Origin: Streptomyces eurythermus
GTDB taxonomy: Bacteria; Actinomycetota; Actinomycetes; Streptomycetales; Streptomycetaceae
Assembly (NCBI RefSeq): GCF_014649115.1
Contig: NZ_BMSK01000008.1
Location: 248,001-312,000, forward strand
Length of the DNA stretch: 64,000 bases
Direction of reading: 5' to 3'
A model generated the notes under the pieces. The model was not told the origin of the DNA. It ran no database searches and saw only the letters and a list, made by a program, of their open reading frames with translations. Shown one piece after another: positions 24,798 to 36,227 of this stretch. Position numbers and translations under genes: made by a program. Numbering within the stretch: the first letter of the stretch is position 1; each line of letters begins with the position of its first letter.

Positions 24798-25589
24798 TCA
24801 TCCGGCGAGCCGGCGGGCGGGCAGCCGCTCGGTGGGCAGCGGCCGGGCCGTGTGCCGGCCGGCGAGCAGGGCGAGATAGCGCGCCCGGGGGACGGGCCGC
24901 GCGCCCAGGAGCCGGACGTGGTCGCCGTCGCGCTGGACGTCGACGGCCAGCCCGCCGGCCGCGGCGAAGCGCCGGGTCAGGTCGGCGACCGCCGTCTTGC
25001 CCGCGCCACTGCGCCGGGTGAACTGGGAGTCGGCGCTGAACACGCGGCCGATCCGGACGCCGAAGGTGCCGCCGATCAGCTCGTTGCCCTCCCACACCTC
25101 GACGCTGTGCGCGTGGCCGAGTTCGTGCAGCACGCACAGGCCGCGCAGCAGGTCGTCGGTGAGCCACTGCTCGGTGCGTCCGGCGCGGCACTGGCGGACC
25201 ACCCGCTCGAAGCACACGTCCGCCGTGGTGGTCCAGTCCGGCGCGCTGCGCAGCTGCCGGCGCAGGCTGCGCTGGAGGCGGGCCTGGCCGACGTGGATGA
25301 CCGGACGCGGGTCGGGGGAGCACCAGGCGATGGAGAAGGGGTCGTCGCGGCCGGGCAGCACCTTCACCGCACCGGCCTCGACATCGGCCTCGTACATCAG
25401 CTCGTTGACGATCCGCTGCTCGGCCGTCGCCGCCGGGAACGGGTACAGGCCGCGCCGGTAGGCGGCGAGCAGGGACTGGGGGCCGAGGTCGCCCCCGAAG
25501 GCGACGGGCCCGTCCGCCGGGCCGCCGAGGACGTCCAGCGACTCCCATGAACCGCCGGCACGCGCCAGCGTACGGATGAACACGTCCAC
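24798..25589 (-). CDS. Leucyl/phenylalanyl-tRNA-protein transferase homologue in a biosynthetic cluster
   Basis: 263 residues. The Aat fold is clear: FGGDLGPQSLLAAYRRGLYPFP at the start, CSPDPRPVIHVGQARLQRSLRR, and LHELGHAHSVEVWEGNELIGGTFG. Canonical Aat moves Leu or Phe from aminoacyl-tRNA to an N-terminal Arg/Lys. The catalytic-loop Glu of E. coli Aat (GESMFS) is Asp here (ADSQFT, about D187), and the region after the first helix has a longer insert (VEAGAVKVLPGRDDPF). GTG start at 25589 lies two bases from the NRPS stop, so the genes are coupled. I infer a tRNA-dependent amide-bond-forming enzyme acting on a small basic substrate rather than the N-degron pathway; a displaced housekeeping aat remains possible. 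Confidence 0.8.
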   Translation of the reverse strand: MDVFIRTLARAGGSWESLDVLGGPADGPVAFGGDLGPQSLLAAYRRGLYPFPAATAEQRIVNELMYEADVEAGAVKVLPGRDDPFSIAWCSPDPRPVIHVGQARLQRSLRRQLRSAPDWTTTADVCFERVVRQCRAGRTEQWLTDDLLRGLCVLHELGHAHSVEVWEGNELIGGTFGVRIGRVFSADSQFTRRSGAGKTAVADLTRRFAAAGGLAVDVQRDGDHVRLLGARPVPRARYLALLAGRHTARPLPTERLPARRLAG

Positions 25590-25590
25590 C

Positions 25591-28620
<3,030 letters not shown>

Positions 28621-29064
28621 GAGTCCTCTCGTCCAGTGCGGGTATGAGAACGCTGACCGTCCGCCGACGCGCGTGAGCGCACGGCGGACTCGTGCCTGGG
28701 ATTGCGCCGGCCCTGGGTGAACGGCGGCAGGCCGGTGTGCCGGGGTGCAGTGAATCCGTTGGCTGTGGGCGGGAATCAGAAGGAAGAAGTCACCGCGCCC
28801 GGCACATGGCGGGCGCGCGGGTGCGGCTCGGTGGCCACACGCGAGGGGATCAGCCGGCTCGGGGACAGCGGGTGGCCCGGTCGGTCGGCCGCGGAGGTGT
28901 CGGTGTGCTCCGGCGCCGTCACAGACAGCGGTGTGCGGTCGCGCCCGGTTCGTGCGTCGTCGATGTCTCCATCGTTGCCGTCCCCCATCTTCAACCGAAC
29001 GTCAGTTTCTGTGCCTCGGTACTCGACCTGGCGCCGACTGTGCTCTGTTGCGACCGTGCCGAGG

Positions 29065-29080
29065 AAACCCTACGGGGGTA
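29065..29080. promoter_or_regulatory. CsoR-type copper operator upstream of the NRPS
   Basis: AAACCCTACGGGGGTA fits the CsoR operator pattern (AnACCC, 4 bases, GGGTA). It lies 445 bases before the NRPS start and 700 before the C-S lyase, so the promoter served is uncertain. Confidence 0.65.
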
Positions 29081-29275
29081 GGCGTTGTCAACGGGGGAAG
29101 ATTTCTTTTCCGGAGAGTGGAACGAGGGGCGGAGAGGAGGTCGCGCGGGGAAAAGAGAGGAGTGAAGCCGCTCACACCCGCGCCGGGCACAGAAGGTCGG
29201 GGGCCGCTTATCGAGCGGTAATCCGATGCGTCACCGAGGGCGGGCCGGGCCCTTCTCCGTGCTCAAACACCTTGC

Positions 29276-29291
29276 TTCCCCTAGGGGGTAT
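29276..29291. promoter_or_regulatory. CsoR-type copper operator in the NRPS/C-S lyase divergent region
   Basis: TTCCCCTAGGGGGTAT is a palindrome-like match to the CsoR operator, followed at once by another GGGTAT half-site. Controls either the rightward C-S lyase (490 bases away) or the leftward NRPS. Confidence 0.68.
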
Positions 29292-29511
29292 GGGTATAAG
29301 TGGTGCGGAACGGGACTCCAATCCGCAGGCGGGAGCGGCTTTTGGGCGACTTCTCCGAACCGGCCCGGGCCGGCCGTGTCCCGCTGCGATTTCCGAAATG
29401 CCGGGACGAGGCCGCCGTCGGCGTCGCCCGGGCATTGACGTCCCGTTAACCGGCGATTATCCGCGACATTCCGGGCGTTGGCCGCGATATCCATGGGCCG
29501 GCCCGTTACTC

Positions 29512-29570
29512 CCGTGCCGCGTCCGCCGTGCCGCGTCCGCCGTGCCGCGTCGGCCGTGCCGCGTCCGCCG
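29512..29570. repeat. Four tandem 14-base units
   Basis: CCGTGCCGCGTCCG is repeated four times head to tail (third copy has one change) followed by a partial unit. Upstream of the C-S lyase gene; function unknown. Confidence 0.85.
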
Positions 29571-29781
29571 CCACCGCACCGACGCCGGCCACCGGTCCGG
29601 TGATGTCCGGCCGCATCCGGAGAACGCCATGAGCCACGCACCGCCCCGGGACGGTCCGATCGAGGACCGCTTCCGCGCGCGACTCCGCCGCCGCCCGCCC
29701 CTCCGACGTGGCACGGGGGCCGGGCGGCACCACCCACCAGCACCCCCGCTCGGAACGACGCACGGCAACAGAAAGGCCCCT

Positions 29782-30946
29782 CATGTCCGACGACCTCGAT
29801 GACTTCGACGACCTCGACGTCCGCGCTCTGTCCCGCCGCCCGGGCGCCAAGTGGAGCCGTGCCGAGCCGGACGTCCTTCCGGCCTGGATCGCGGAGATGG
29901 ACTTCCCACCCGCCCCGGCCGTGCGCGAGGCCCTGCTGCGGTGCGCGGAGGAGGACCTCGGCTACCCCTCCTGGGACGGACGGCCCGCGGAGAACCCGCT
30001 GCGGACCGCCTTCGCCGAGCGCATGCGCACACGCCACGACTGGCGACTCGACCCCGCCCACATACGGGAGTTCACCGACATCGACCAGGGCCTGCAAGCA
30101 GTGCTGAACGTCGCCACGCGACCGGGCGACGGCGTCGTGGTGCACACCCCGGCCTACCCGCCGTTCCTGGAGACCATCACGAGCATGGGCCGGCGCGCCC
30201 ACGCGGTGCCCTGCACGCCGGACGGCGACGGCTGGACGTTCGACGCCGACCGGCTGGACCGGGAACTGCGCGCGGGCGGTTCCCGGCTGCTGCTGCTGGT
30301 CAACCCGCACAACCCGACGGGGCGGGTGCTCGGCCGCGAGGAACTTCGGGCGCTGGCCCGGCTCGCGCTGCGCCACGATCTGCTGGTGGTCGCCGACGAG
30401 GTCCACGCCGACCTGGTCCACGACCCGCACCGGCACATCCCGTTCGCCTCCCTCGCCGACGAGGTGGCCGCCCGGACGGTGACCCTGACCTCGGCCACGA
30501 AGGCGTTCAACGTGCCCGGTGTGCGCTGCGCCGTCGCCCATGTCGGCGCGGCCGGGGTGCGCGAGGCGCTGGCCCGACCCACCCATCTGTACGGCGAGCC
30601 CAACACCTTCGGGGTCGCCGCCACCCTGGCCGCCTGGCGGCACGGGGAGGACTGGCTGGCGCGGCTGCGGCAGGTCCTGGCCCGCAACGCCGCGCTGGTG
30701 CGGGACGGGCTCCCGGCCGGGGTGCGCTACCGGATGCCGCAGGCCACGTTCCTCGCCTGGCTGGACTGCCGGGAACTGGGGCTGGAGCCCGACCCGTACA
30801 CCTTCTTCCGGGACGAGGCGCGGGTCCTGCTCAGCGACGGCCGCGCCTTCGGACCGGGCGGTGAGGGCTTCGTACGCCTCAACTTCGCCACCTCCCGGGG
30901 CATCCTGGAGGACATCCTGCGCCGGATCCGGGAGTCCCTGACCTGA
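29782..30946 (+). CDS. MalY/PatB-type PLP enzyme, putative cystathionine beta-lyase (C-S lyase)
   Basis: 387 residues, fold-type I aminotransferase-like. The opening (DLDDLDVRALSRRPGAKWSR... LPAWIAEMDFPPAPAV) is the MalY/PatB signature; NPHNPTGRVL is the cofactor-ring region; VVADEVHADLVHD holds the PLP Asp and TSATKAFNVPG the Schiff-base Lys. MalY/PatB enzymes cleave C-S bonds of cystathionine or cysteine conjugates, releasing thiols. The gene is divergent from the copper-linked NRPS operon and convergent with copA, so a thiol-generating role in the pathway or in sulfur supply is attractive but inferred. GAAAGG lies five bases before the start. Confidence 0.85.
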
Positions 30947-30964
30947 CACACCCGCGGACATACG

Positions 30965-31005
30965 ACGGCGGCGGGGCGGCCCGTGCCGGACCGCCCCGCC
31001 GCCGT
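30965..31005. terminator. Strong hairpin between C-S lyase and copA
   Basis: A 15-base perfect stem (30965-30979 pairing with 30991-31005, arm ACGGCGGCGGGGCGG) with an 11-base loop lies between two convergent genes, so it probably terminates both. Confidence 0.8.
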
Positions 31006-31013
31006 GCCGTGGT

Positions 31014-33269
31014 TCAGGCGTCGGCCCGGAACCGGCGCAGCCGCAGGCTGTTGCTGACGACGAACACCGACGAGAACGCCATCGCGGCACCCGCGATCAT
31101 GGGGTTGAGCAGTCCCGTCGCGGCGAGCGGCAGGGCGGCGACGTTGTAGGCGAACGCCCAGAACAGATTGCCCTTGATGGTGCCGAGGGTGCGCCGGGCG
31201 AGCCGGATGGCGTCCGCCGCGACCCGCAGGTCCCCCCGGACCAGGGTGAGGTCGCCCGCCTCGATGGCCGCGTCCGTGCCGGTGCCCATGGCCAGGCCCA
31301 GGTCGGCCTGGGCCAGCGCCGCGGCGTCGTTGACACCGTCCCCGACCATCGCGACGGAGTGCCCCTCGTCCTGGAGGCGCTTGACCACGTCCACCTTGTC
31401 CTCGGGCATGACCTCCGCTATCACCTGGTCGATGCCCGCCTCGGCGGCCACGGACCGGGCGACGGTCTCGTTGTCCCCGGTGAGCAGGATCGGGGTCAGC
31501 CCGAGCGCCCGCAGCCGCTGGATCGCCTCGGCGCTGGTCTCCTTGATGGCGTCGGCGACCTCCAGGACGGCGCGGGGCTCACCGTCCCAGGCCACCGTGA
31601 TGACCGTACGGCCCGCGGCCTCGGCGTCGGCACCGGCCCGCGCCAGGCCGGCGGGCAGTTCCATGGACCGCTCGGCGAGCAGCTTCTGCCGGCCGACGAG
31701 GACGCGGTGCCCGTCCACGACGCCCTCCACACCGAGCCCCGGCAGGTTCCGGAAGTCCCGCGGGGCCGGCAGCGTGCCGACCCGGTCGGCGGCACCGGCG
31801 GCGACGGCCTGGGCGATGGGGTGTTCGGAGGCGTGCTCCAGCGCGCCCGCCAGCCGCAGCACCTCGCGCTCGTCCACGCCCTCGGCCGGGTGCACGGCCA
31901 GCAGGCTCATCCGGCCGGTGGTCACGGTGCCGGTCTTGTCCAGCACGATGGTGTCGACCTTCCGGGTGGTCTCCAGCACCTCCGGCCCCTTGATGAGGAT
32001 GCCGAGCTGGGCACCGCGGCCGGTGCCGACCAGCAGGGCCGTCGGGGTGGCCAGGCCCAGGGCGCAGGGGCAGGCGATGATGAGCACCGCCACGGCCGCG
32101 GTGAACGCGGCCGTGGCGCCCGCGCCGTTGCCGAGCCAGAAGCCGAGGGTGGCCACGGCCAGCCCGATCACGATGGGCACGAAGACGGCGGAGATCCGGT
32201 CGGCGAGCCGCTGCGCGGCGGCCTTGCCGTTCTGCGCGTCCTCCACCATCTGTGCCATCCGGGCCAGTTGGGTGTCGGAGCCGACCCGGGTCGCCTGGAC
32301 GACGAGCCGGCCGCCGGCGTTCAGGGTCGCGCCGGTGACGGCGTCGCCCTCGCCGACCTCCACGGGCACCGACTCGCCGGTCAGCATGGAGGCGTCGACC
32401 GCCGAACTGCCCTCGACCACGGTGCCGTCGGTCGCGATCTTCTCGCCCGGCCGGACGATGAACCGGTCGCCCACGGCCAGGTCCTCGATCCGGATCCGCT
32501 CCTCGCGGCCCCCGCGCAGTACGGTGACCTCCTTGGCACCCAGCTCCATCAGGGCCCGCAGGGCGGCGCCCGCCATGCGCTTGGAGCGCGCCTCGAAGTA
32601 CCGGCCCGCCAGGAGGAAGGCCGTCACCCCGGCCGCGGTCTCCAGATAGAGGTTCCCGCCGCCGTCCGAGGGGGAGATGGTCAGCTCGAAGCCGTGGGTC
32701 ATCCCCGGGGTGCCGGCCGAGCCGAAGAACAGCGCCCACAGGGACCACAGGAACGCGGCGGCGGTGCCGACCGAGATCAGGGTGTCCATGGTGACGGCGC
32801 CGTGCCGCAGGTTGGTGAAGGCCGCGCGGTGGAAGGGCCAGGCGGCGTAGGTGACCACCGGCGCCGTCAGGGTGAGGGAGAGCCATTGCCAGTAGTCGAA
32901 CTGCCAGGCGGGCACCATGGCCAGGACGATGACCGGCACGGCCAGCACCACGGCGGTGATCAGACGCTCGCGCAGCGAGCGCAGTTCGTCGTCCGCCCGG
33001 CCGCCGGTCCCGTCCGCCTCGCCGCCCTCCGGGACGGCCGGCGCGGGCGGCGCCGCGGTGTAGCCGACGGCCTCGACGGTGGCGATCAGATCCGCCACCT
33101 GCAGGACGGGGGAGTAGGTGATCCTGGCCTTCTCGGTGGCGTAGTTGACGGTGGCCTCGACTCCCTCCATGCGGTTGAGCTTCTTCTCGATCCGGGCGGC
33201 GCACGAGGCGCACGTCATCCCGCCGATGGTCAGCTCGACTTGGGCCAGGTCTGGGGTGGTTGTTGCCAT
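31014..33269 (-). CDS. copA: Cu(I)-exporting P1B-type ATPase (CopA)
   Basis: 751 residues. One N-terminal HMA domain with GGMTCASC (about 18-23), then eight membrane helices. Actuator TGES in ASMLTGES; the metal-site CPC in IIACPCALGLATP; phosphorylation site DKTGTVTTG; nucleotide-domain HP in SEHPIAQA; hinge GDGVNDAAAL; and the last-helix NPMIAGAAMAFSSVFVVSNSLRL with the M/S residues of Cu(I) pumps. It exports cytosolic Cu(I) delivered by CopZ. Two ATG codons (33272, 33269) follow GAGGAG; I use the second, with better spacing. A strong CsoR box lies about 60-80 bases upstream, in the region shared with csoR. Confidence 0.95.
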   Translation of the reverse strand: MATTTPDLAQVELTIGGMTCASCAARIEKKLNRMEGVEATVNYATEKARITYSPVLQVADLIATVEAVGYTAAPPAPAVPEGGEADGTGGRADDELRSLRERLITAVVLAVPVIVLAMVPAWQFDYWQWLSLTLTAPVVTYAAWPFHRAAFTNLRHGAVTMDTLISVGTAAAFLWSLWALFFGSAGTPGMTHGFELTISPSDGGGNLYLETAAGVTAFLLAGRYFEARSKRMAGAALRALMELGAKEVTVLRGGREERIRIEDLAVGDRFIVRPGEKIATDGTVVEGSSAVDASMLTGESVPVEVGEGDAVTGATLNAGGRLVVQATRVGSDTQLARMAQMVEDAQNGKAAAQRLADRISAVFVPIVIGLAVATLGFWLGNGAGATAAFTAAVAVLIIACPCALGLATPTALLVGTGRGAQLGILIKGPEVLETTRKVDTIVLDKTGTVTTGRMSLLAVHPAEGVDEREVLRLAGALEHASEHPIAQAVAAGAADRVGTLPAPRDFRNLPGLGVEGVVDGHRVLVGRQKLLAERSMELPAGLARAGADAEAAGRTVITVAWDGEPRAVLEVADAIKETSAEAIQRLRALGLTPILLTGDNETVARSVAAEAGIDQVIAEVMPEDKVDVVKRLQDEGHSVAMVGDGVNDAAALAQADLGLAMGTGTDAAIEAGDLTLVRGDLRVAADAIRLARRTLGTIKGNLFWAFAYNVAALPLAATGLLNPMIAGAAMAFSSVFVVSNSLRLRRFRADA

Positions 33270-33330
33270 CATGCTCCTCGGCAGGGGACTGCGGAGCCGG
33301 CGGACCAGGTGGCGGCCCGCGGCCGGTTGC

Positions 33331-33347
33331 ATACCCCTACGGGGTAT
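33331..33347. promoter_or_regulatory. CsoR operator of copA (best match in window)
   Basis: ATACCCCTACGGGGTAT has 7-base inverted arms around a 3-base centre and lies 62 bases before the copA start. This is the textbook CsoR site arrangement; the rightward csoR gene begins 265 bases away. Confidence 0.88.
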
Positions 33348-33531
33348 CGGTGAAGCTATGTATACCCTCGCGCCCGCACAGAAGCAAGGCGGGGAAGGAT
33401 CATTGGCCGTATACAGCCGGGGGGTATGCCCATCAGGGGTTCATCCGCGTCCTGACGCCCGCTCAAGACGCCGCTGAGGCCGCCGACTTCGCGTGGCGCG
33501 CCGGGCGGGGCCGGTCGGTCGTGGGTGCTTC

Positions 33532-33548
33532 ATACGGGCCGCGGGTAT
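33532..33548. promoter_or_regulatory. Weaker CsoR-type element before csoR
   Basis: ATACGGGCCGCGGGTAT keeps the ATAC/GTAT ends and lies 64 bases upstream of the csoR ATG, fitting autoregulation. Another half-site GGGGGGTATG lies near 33420-33427. Confidence 0.55.
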
Positions 33549-33611
33549 CTTTCTGGAGGGAGCTCGCCGCGGTGCGGGGCATCCCTCGGGAGAGGGAAGG
33601 GAAGCGGAGTC

Positions 33612-33893
33612 ATGGCGGGGCAGAAGAAGCACAAGGACGACGTGATGATGCGGCTCCGGCGCATCGAGGGCCAGGTCCGCGGTCTCCAGCGCCTGGTGGC
33701 CGAGGACACCTACTGCATCGACATCCTCACCCAGGTGTCGGCGGTGACCCGCGCGCTGCAGTCGTTCGCGCTGCAGATGCTCGACGAACACATGGCCACC
33801 TGCGTGAGCAACGCGGTCGCGGAGGGCGGCGAGGAGCGCGAGCGGAAGCTGAAGGAGGCGTCCGACGCGATCGCGCGCCTGGTGCGTTCCTGA
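33612..33893 (+). CDS. csoR: Copper-sensing repressor CsoR
   Basis: 93 residues, all-helical DUF156/CsoR family. The Cu(I) ligands are present in the canonical spacing: Cys35 (DTYCIDIL), His60 and Cys64 (DEHMATC). N-terminal basic helix (MMRLRRIEGQVRGLQRLV) is the DNA-contact surface. Apo-CsoR binds TACCC-GGGTA boxes and releases them when Cu(I) binds, so genes with such boxes are induced by copper. Located divergently from copA. The family also includes RcnR, FrmR and CstR types, but the C-H-C ligand set and copA neighbour identify this one as copper-type. Confidence 0.95.
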   Translation: MAGQKKHKDDVMMRLRRIEGQVRGLQRLVAEDTYCIDILTQVSAVTRALQSFALQMLDEHMATCVSNAVAEGGEERERKLKEASDAIARLVRS

Positions 33894-34129
33894 CGGCGGC
33901 CGGCCGTCGTCGGCCGCCGTCTTCTCGACGCGTGTGAACCTTCGTACGGAGCGCGAGTCGCCCCGGCCGCATGCGTGTTCCTGAGGAATGCCCACGCGTA
34001 AGGGCCGGACCGCGACCCCGGAGGGTATGGAACGGCATCGGCACCAAGGCGCCCGATCGCCGCCCGTACGGGCTCTCCGTCCGGGGCTTGTCCTGACCGC
34101 TCCTCGCCCCTAGGGTCGTCCTCGTACGA

Positions 34130-34145
34130 CAGCAAGCGCTTTCCA
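34130..34145. promoter_or_regulatory. LacI-family operator candidate
   Basis: AAGCGCTT (34134-34141) within GCAAGCGCTTTCC fits the AAnCGnTT core of LacI-family operators and lies 45 bases before the oxidoreductase start. No LacI gene is in the window, so the regulator would be elsewhere. Confidence 0.55.
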
Positions 34146-34185
34146 TGGCTGCCCGCGTCTTGCCGATCCCTCCGAGGAGCGCCGC

Positions 34186-35301
34186 ATGCCCCTGCCCGCA
34201 CCCCGCCGCCGCGTCGCCGTGATCGGCACCGGTGCCATCGTCACCGGCGGCCATCTGCCCGCGCTCAGAGCCCACGCGGAGCGGGTCGAACTGGTCGCCG
34301 CCGTCGACCTGGACGAGGGCAGGCTGGACGCCTTCCGGCAGCTCGCGGGCGCGCGGATCGCCGGGTTCACCTCGACCCAGGCCATGCTGGACGAGGCCCG
34401 GCCGGACCTGGTGCTGATCGGCACCCCGCCCGCGCTGCACCGGGGGCAGACCGTGGCCGCGCTCAAGGCGGGCGCCTGGGTGCTGTGCGAGAAACCGCTC
34501 TGTCTGTCCCAGGCCGAACTGGACGACATCGCCGCCGCCGAGGAGGCGTCCGGCGCCTACGCCGCGGTCGTCTTCCAGCACCGGTACGGCTCGGGCGCCG
34601 TACACGCCCGCGACCTCATCGCGCGCGGCGAGCTGGGTGCCCCGCTGGTGGCGCACTGCCAGACCACCTGGCACCGGGACGCCGCGTACTACGCCGAGCC
34701 GTGGCGCGGCCGTTGGGCCACCGAGGGCGGCGGGCCGACCATGGGCCACGGCATCCACCAGTACGACCTGCTGCTGCACCTGCTCGGCGAGTGGGAGGAG
34801 GTCCGGGCCATGGCGGCCCGCCTGGTCCACGACATCGAGAGCGAGGACGTCTCCACCGCCCTGGTCCGCTTCCGCGACGGCGCGCTCGCCACCGTCGTCA
34901 ACAGCGTGCTCTCCCCCCAGGAGGTGAGCCGCATCCGCGTCGACTGCGCCGACGCGACCGTGGAGTTGACCCACCTGTACGGTCACGGCAACGACGACTG
35001 GGTCTACACACCGGCCCCGCACGTCGACCCCGAGCGCGTCACCGCCTGGCGCGCCCCCGCGCGCAACGTGCCCAGCTCGCACACCGCGCAGCTCGGCGCC
35101 TTCCTCGACGCCTACGACCAGGGGGTGCGGCCGCCCGGCAGCGGACGGGACGCCCGCGCCGCCGTGGAGTTCGCCGCCGCCCTGTACAAGGCGGCGTTCA
35201 CCGGGCAGCCCGTGCGCGCCGGCGAGATCGGCCCCGGCGATCCCTACTACACGGCCATGCACGGCGGCCACCCCGACTGGGCCCCGAAGGAGCGCGCGTG
35301 A
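34186..35301 (+). CDS. Gfo/Idh/MocA-family sugar oxidoreductase
   Basis: 371 residues. N-terminal Rossmann domain VAVIGTGAIVTGGHLPAL and the family's NAD(P)-site motif CEKPLCLS (about 101-108, with the catalytic Lys of EKP), followed by the alpha/beta dimerisation domain with GPTMGHGIHQYDLLLHLLGE carrying the Asp/His pair usual for this family. Likely oxidises or epimerises a sugar or cyclitol. Start at 34186 after GGAGCGCC. Stop overlaps the next start (GTGA) and a LacI-type operator precedes it, so this is the first gene of a carbohydrate operon. The actual sugar is unknown. Confidence 0.9.
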   Translation: MPLPAPRRRVAVIGTGAIVTGGHLPALRAHAERVELVAAVDLDEGRLDAFRQLAGARIAGFTSTQAMLDEARPDLVLIGTPPALHRGQTVAALKAGAWVLCEKPLCLSQAELDDIAAAEEASGAYAAVVFQHRYGSGAVHARDLIARGELGAPLVAHCQTTWHRDAAYYAEPWRGRWATEGGGPTMGHGIHQYDLLLHLLGEWEEVRAMAARLVHDIESEDVSTALVRFRDGALATVVNSVLSPQEVSRIRVDCADATVELTHLYGHGNDDWVYTPAPHVDPERVTAWRAPARNVPSSHTAQLGAFLDAYDQGVRPPGSGRDARAAVEFAAALYKAAFTGQPVRAGEIGPGDPYYTAMHGGHPDWAPKERA

Positions 35302-36227
35302 GCATCCGCGTCAGCCACGTCCACGGCGAGCACCTCGCGGTCCGGGCGCCGGACGGCACCGAGATCCTCCGCTACGTCTACCGCCCCGACCCGGACCCCT
35401 TCGAGTCCCCCAAGCCCTACGCCCACCCGGTCCGCACCCTGTCCGGACGCACGGTCACCGGGTACCGCCCGAGCGACCACCGCTGGCACAAGGGCGTACA
35501 GATGACGGCCAGTCACCTCTCCGGGCACAACTTCTGGGGCGGCAACAGCTATGTACCCGGCCGGGGTTACCTGGCGCTGCCCGACCGGGTCGGCTCCATG
35601 CGTCACGACGGCTTCACCTCCCTCACCGCCGAGCCCGAACGGCTCACCGTCGCCGAGGAGCTGACCTGGGTCGCGCACGGCGGGCAGGAGTGGGCCCGTG
35701 AGGAGCGCGGCATCGTGGTGCACTCCCTCGACGAGGAGGCCGGCGCCTGGGCCCTGGACTGGTCGATCCGGCTCACCAACATCCGTAAGCAGCCCCTGGT
35801 GTTCGGCTCCCCGACCACCGCGGGCCGCGCACTGGCCGGGTACACCGGTCTCCAGTGGCGCGGCCCGCGGGACTTCACCGGCGGCCGGGTCCTCGCCCCC
35901 GGCACCGGAGACGCCGGCGCGGCCGAACTGATGGGCAGTCGCAGTCCCTGGCTCGCCTTCACCGCCGAGCACGACGAAACCGACGGGCACTCCACGCTGG
36001 TCTTCGCGCACGCGCCGGAGAACCTGGACGAGGCGTCGGCGATCCACGAGTCCCACTGGTTCGTCCGCGCCGAACCCATCCCCACGGTCGCCTTCTCCTG
36101 GGCGTTCTTCGAGGAGTTCACCCTGGAACCGGGGGAGTCCTTCGGCTACCGCTACCGGCTCGTGATCGCCGACGGCGCCTGGGACCGGGACCGGATCGCC
36201 GCCCACCTGGCGGCCCTGCCGTGGTGA
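35298..36227 (+). CDS. PmoA-like / DUF6807 protein
   Basis: 309 residues, beta-rich. Conserved stretches YRPDPDPFESPKPYAHPVRTLSGRTVTGYRPSDHRWHKGVQM and HESHWFVRAEPIPTVAFSWAFFEEFTLEPGE match the family annotated DUF6807 or methane-oxygenase PmoA-like, which commonly sits beside Gfo/Idh/MocA enzymes in sugar loci; it is unrelated in function to methane oxidation as far as context shows. GTG start at 35298 overlaps the upstream stop by four bases, and its own stop overlaps the start of the cupin frame. Predicted cytoplasmic, no signal peptide. Biochemical role unknown. Confidence 0.8.
   Translation: MSIRVSHVHGEHLAVRAPDGTEILRYVYRPDPDPFESPKPYAHPVRTLSGRTVTGYRPSDHRWHKGVQMTASHLSGHNFWGGNSYVPGRGYLALPDRVGSMRHDGFTSLTAEPERLTVAEELTWVAHGGQEWAREERGIVVHSLDEEAGAWALDWSIRLTNIRKQPLVFGSPTTAGRALAGYTGLQWRGPRDFTGGRVLAPGTGDAGAAELMGSRSPWLAFTAEHDETDGHSTLVFAHAPENLDEASAIHESHWFVRAEPIPTVAFSWAFFEEFTLEPGESFGYRYRLVIADGAWDRDRIAAHLAALPW

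Larger units (their letters stand above)
28621..29781. other. 1.16-kb divergent intergenic region
   Basis: No convincing gene. G+C is lower in 28970-29300. It holds two CsoR-type boxes and a 14-base tandem repeat, and must contain promoters for the leftward NRPS operon and the rightward C-S lyase. A 57-codon frame from 29629 has a ribosome-site-like GGAG but unlikely composition. The length is large for Streptomyces and suggests complex control, an untranslated leader or a decayed gene. Confidence 0.6.

Noticed and set aside
24798..25589. Plain housekeeping Aat of the N-degron pathway
   Set aside because: Not excluded, but coupling to the NRPS stop, position inside the cluster and the catalytic-loop change make a pathway role more likely.
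28702..29802. Open plus-strand frame of 366 codons in the NRPS/C-S lyase intergenic region
   Set aside because: Third-position composition is not coding-like and it contains the tandem repeat; long stop-free frames are expected at this G+C.
29629..29802. 57-codon frame with a GGAG upstream, overlapping the C-S lyase start
   Set aside because: The second half is Arg/Pro/His low-complexity and out of frame with the following gene; could be a leader peptide but not supportable.
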